Positions 62,009 through 64,000 of a stretch of 64,000 nt of DNA are shown piece by piece. The number at the start of each line of letters is the position of its first letter. Position 1 is the first letter of the stretch. Where the stretch lies: NCBI GenBank assembly GCA_934230115.1, contig CAKQEI010000002.1:1-64000 (forward strand), given 5' to 3'. The notes under the pieces are model-generated. The model was given only the letters and a program-made list of their open reading frames with translations, was not told the origin of the DNA and ran no database searches. Made by a program: the position numbers and the translations under genes. This stretch comes from an uncultured Prevotella sp. GTDB lineage: Bacteria > Bacteroidota > Bacteroidia > Bacteroidales > Bacteroidaceae.

Positions 62009-63410
62009 ATGAAATTCGTAGACAGAAACAAGGAACAGAAGCGTCTTGAGAAGGCTTTCGGTTCAGAAACAAGTAAGTTTGTTGTCATCTATGGACGTCG
62101 TCGTCTTGGCAAATCTACGTTGCTCAAGAGGGGTGATAAACGAAAACGACATCTATTTCGAGGCAGGACGTCAGGAAACTCAAGTCCAGATATCACTTCT
62201 TGCAGGGACAATAGCCCATCTGTACAGCGGCTTCGATATGCCCCTCTATCCGTCATGGGAGTCTATTCTTACGGTATTCAACAGAGTTTGCAAGGAAAAA
62301 ACCGTACTTGTTCTTGACGAGTTTCCGTATATGGTGGAGAAGGATCCTTCATTACCGTCCGTATTGCAGAACATTATAGACAGCGGCACGCTCCGTTATC
62401 ATCTCGTCATCTGCGGCTCGTCACAACGCATGATGCAGCATTTTGTCCTCGACAAGTCTGACCCTCTCTATGGACGAGCCAATGAGAAAATCAATCTTCG
62501 CCCTATTCGTCCACAGCATTGGCAAGAGGCTATGAACCTTGATGCCGTTAGCACCATAGAGGAGTATTGTGTATGGGGTGGAATTCCTCGCTATTGGGCG
62601 TTAAGGGAAGATTATGATTCTCTGAATGAAGCCATAGACCAACTTGTGCTTGACGAGCATGGCATCCTTTTCAGTGAACCTACGGCACTGTTTATAGACG
62701 AGACCAACGATATAGCCCCATTCCAGTCTATCATGACCGCCATCGGACACGGCAACACCAGATATTCTGCCGTTGCATCAGCCATAGGCAAGAAAACCAC
62801 TGAAATATCAAAGCCGTTATCTGCCCTAACAGAAATGTCGTACATCAGCAAGGATGTTCCTTTCGGCGAAAGCGAGGAGAAGACAAAGAAGACGCTATAT
62901 GTCATAGACGACAACTTCATGGCGTTCTACTATACGTTCATTGAGCCACACCGTTCGATGCTTGCTCTTGGCAGGACTGCGTTTGTGATGCAGAAGATAG
63001 AGAACGGATTCCCTGCTTTTGTCGGAAATATATGGGAGAAATTGTGCCAGACTGCTGTTTCAGGCAACCAACTTTTGGGGCATACTTGGAATATGGCTCG
63101 CCGTTGGTGGGGAAAGGTACCCGTGTACGAAGAAGGACGCAAGACACCGATAGGATTTGAGGAACTGGAGTTTGATGTTGTGGCTGAGGCTGCAGACAAC
63201 AAGGACACTATTCTTGTGGGAGAATGTAAATGGAAGTCGGCTGATTATGCAGACCGCCTTCTCTTGAAGCTGAAGGCAAAAACACAGAAGGCTCTGTTTG
63301 CGCAGGGCAAAAACATCATCTATGTGCTATTCCTAAAGGAGCCTCCTTTGTCCGAAGCCGACTGTCGTATGATGCTTCCTGATGAAGTTCTTAAATGCCA
63401 ACCCGAATAG
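62009..63410 (+). pseudogene. DUF234-type AAA ATPase interrupted by a single-base frameshift
   Basis: Two overlapping frames together make one protein of about 465 residues. The first frame begins at 62009 (MKFVDRNKEQKRLEKAFG) with Walker A YGRRRLGKSTLLKR, then runs out of homology after the run GGGG at 62130-62133. The other frame continues VINENDIYFEAGRQETQ, Walker B VLVLDEFPY, GSSQRMM and a C-terminal DUF234 nuclease-like half (ELEFDVVAE and LVGECKWKS). Removing one G restores a continuous family protein. It could be a true loss, a phase-variable tract or a sequencing error. The ATPase is a common mobile/defence-associated Bacteroidales protein of unknown role. Confidence 0.8.
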
Positions 63411-63467
63411 CTTTCTTTTAAATTACATCACCAAAACCACCTCCGCATCATTGTCCTTTGGAAAAAC

Positions 63468-63495
63468 AATAGCGGAGACCGAAGTCCCCGCTATT
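63468..63495. terminator. Hairpin between the ATPase and the Rpn-family gene
   Basis: AATAGCGG-A-GAC, loop CGAA, GTC-C-CCGCTATT. One mismatch in 12 pairs. No long T run, so terminator strength is uncertain. Confidence 0.5.
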
Positions 63496-63536
63496 ATGAA
63501 AATCATATCGTACTGTTAGATAGTTCACGAACGAAA

Positions 63537-64000
63537 TTACAGTTTAAGATTCAGAATCTCTTCTTCCGACAAGCCCGATGCTTGCACTATAGTTTCTAAA
63601 GGCACTCCAAGAGAAAGGAGATTGGCAGCCATCTTTTCCTTTGCTTCTTTTTCGCCCTCAGCTATGCCTTTAGCCATGCCCTCAGCCATGCCTTTAACCA
63701 TGCCCTCAGCCATGCCTTTAGCCATGCCCTCAGCCATGCCTTCCGCATGTCCTTCCGCATGTCCTTCCGCAAACTTCGTCTTCTCAGCCGTTCGTATGGC
63801 ATTCACTATGTCGCGGTAGGCATTGACGCTGTCCTCGTACATTTTTAGCTCCTGCTTATTAAACTTGGATATTTCAGCTTGCTCAAAAAGCCTTGTAAAG
63901 ACACGCTCCTGAAGAGCTGCTGGGCGTTGCATAAGTCTGGAGAGATTCTTAAGCACATACATCCATTTGTCATACATCGTCACGAGTTCCGATTCCTGCT
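63537..64000 (-). CDS. C-terminal part of an Rpn-family recombination-promoting nuclease/transposase-like protein (partial, runs off right edge)
   Basis: The frame stays open through base 64000, so the GTG at 63983 is internal and only about 154 C-terminal residues are visible. It has YDKWMYVLKNLSRLMQRP, EQAEISKFNKQELKMYEDS and a stretch of four-residue repeats (EGHAEGMAEGMAKGMAEGMV), closing with LGVPLETIVQASGLSEEEIL. This is the usual tail of PD-(D/E)xK Rpn proteins, whose catalytic half lies outside the window. The EGMA/KGMA repeats come from imperfect 12-base repeats (63655-63775). Confidence 0.8.
   Translation of the reverse strand, partial: QESELVTMYDKWMYVLKNLSRLMQRPAALQERVFTRLFEQAEISKFNKQELKMYEDSVNAYRDIVNAIRTAEKTKFAEGHAEGHAEGMAEGMAKGMAEGMVKGMAEGMAKGIAEGEKEAKEKMAANLLSLGVPLETIVQASGLSEEEILNLKL

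Noticed and set aside
1-64000. tRNA, rRNA, riboswitch or prophage content
   Set aside because: No cloverleaf, rRNA stretch, known riboswitch core or phage gene was recognised while reading the intergenic regions; a covariance-model scan would be needed to exclude small RNAs.

Overview
The window reads as a chromosomal segment of a Bacteroidales bacterium, most likely of the Prevotella/Segatella group. Reasons seen in the sequence: a SusC/SusD pair, fimbrillin-type and BspA-like leucine-rich-repeat lipoproteins with Bacteroidetes lipoboxes, very little Shine-Dalgarno use, and many upstream regions carrying the Bacteroidetes -7 element TAnnTTTG (several with a TTG/TTTG box about 20 bases upstream). 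Species was not determined. No tRNA, rRNA, CRISPR array, intact insertion sequence or prophage was seen.

Layout. 1-5053: end of a LuxR-type regulator, then a minus-strand operon obg - pgeF/yfiH - M23 peptidase - glutamate synthase small-subunit-like oxidoreductase. 5753-17308: an alpha-mannoside utilisation locus with susC-susD on the minus strand and, divergently, two GH92 mannosidases and a GH125 alpha-1,6-mannosidase. 17516-20166: an IspD/TarI-like cytidylyltransferase, an extended SDR and a LicD-family transferase, probably decorating a surface glycan with a CDP-activated polyol or amino-alcohol phosphate. 20237-24494: recQ, clpX, clpP. 24604-29928: a ROK regulator and a very large secreted GH31 glycosidase carrying FN3, discoidin-like, dockerin and cohesin-like modules. 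30332-31078: an orphan lipoprotein. 31221-38044: the cell-shape cluster purH (cyclohydrolase half only) - mreB - mreC - mreD - mrdA - rodA. 38145-39682: a gpx-trxB peroxide defence pair behind a palindromic candidate operator. 39818-44447: a 5'-nucleotidase split into two proteins and a receiver/PPDK-N fusion protein. 44677-48870: rplS, a small basic protein, a stand-alone AICAR transformylase, a small HTH-like protein, fabH, rpmF and a DUF177 protein.

48943-61828: the most unusual part. A single strong promoter at the right end (61860-61890) appears to drive ten closely packed minus-strand genes: fimbrillin, two tandem fimbrillin-LRR fusions, another fimbrillin, an NTF2-like membrane protein, a barrel-like envelope protein, an LRR lipoprotein, an HTH-like protein, a membrane Ser/Thr kinase and a histidine kinase. 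It looks like a surface-structure operon with its own signalling genes. The window closes with a frameshifted DUF234-type ATPase and a partial Rpn-family nuclease/transposase-like gene.

How the genes work together: the exo-mannosidases trim alpha-1,2 (GH92 copy 1, whose active site matches my memory of BT3990 at a constant offset), another alpha linkage (GH92 copy 2) and alpha-1,6 (GH125) mannosides bound and imported by SusCD. No endo-mannanase or endoglycosidase is present, so the locus probably finishes off fragments released elsewhere. IMP synthesis is divided between two genes 14 kb apart. All functional calls rest on reading motifs by eye; no database search was run.
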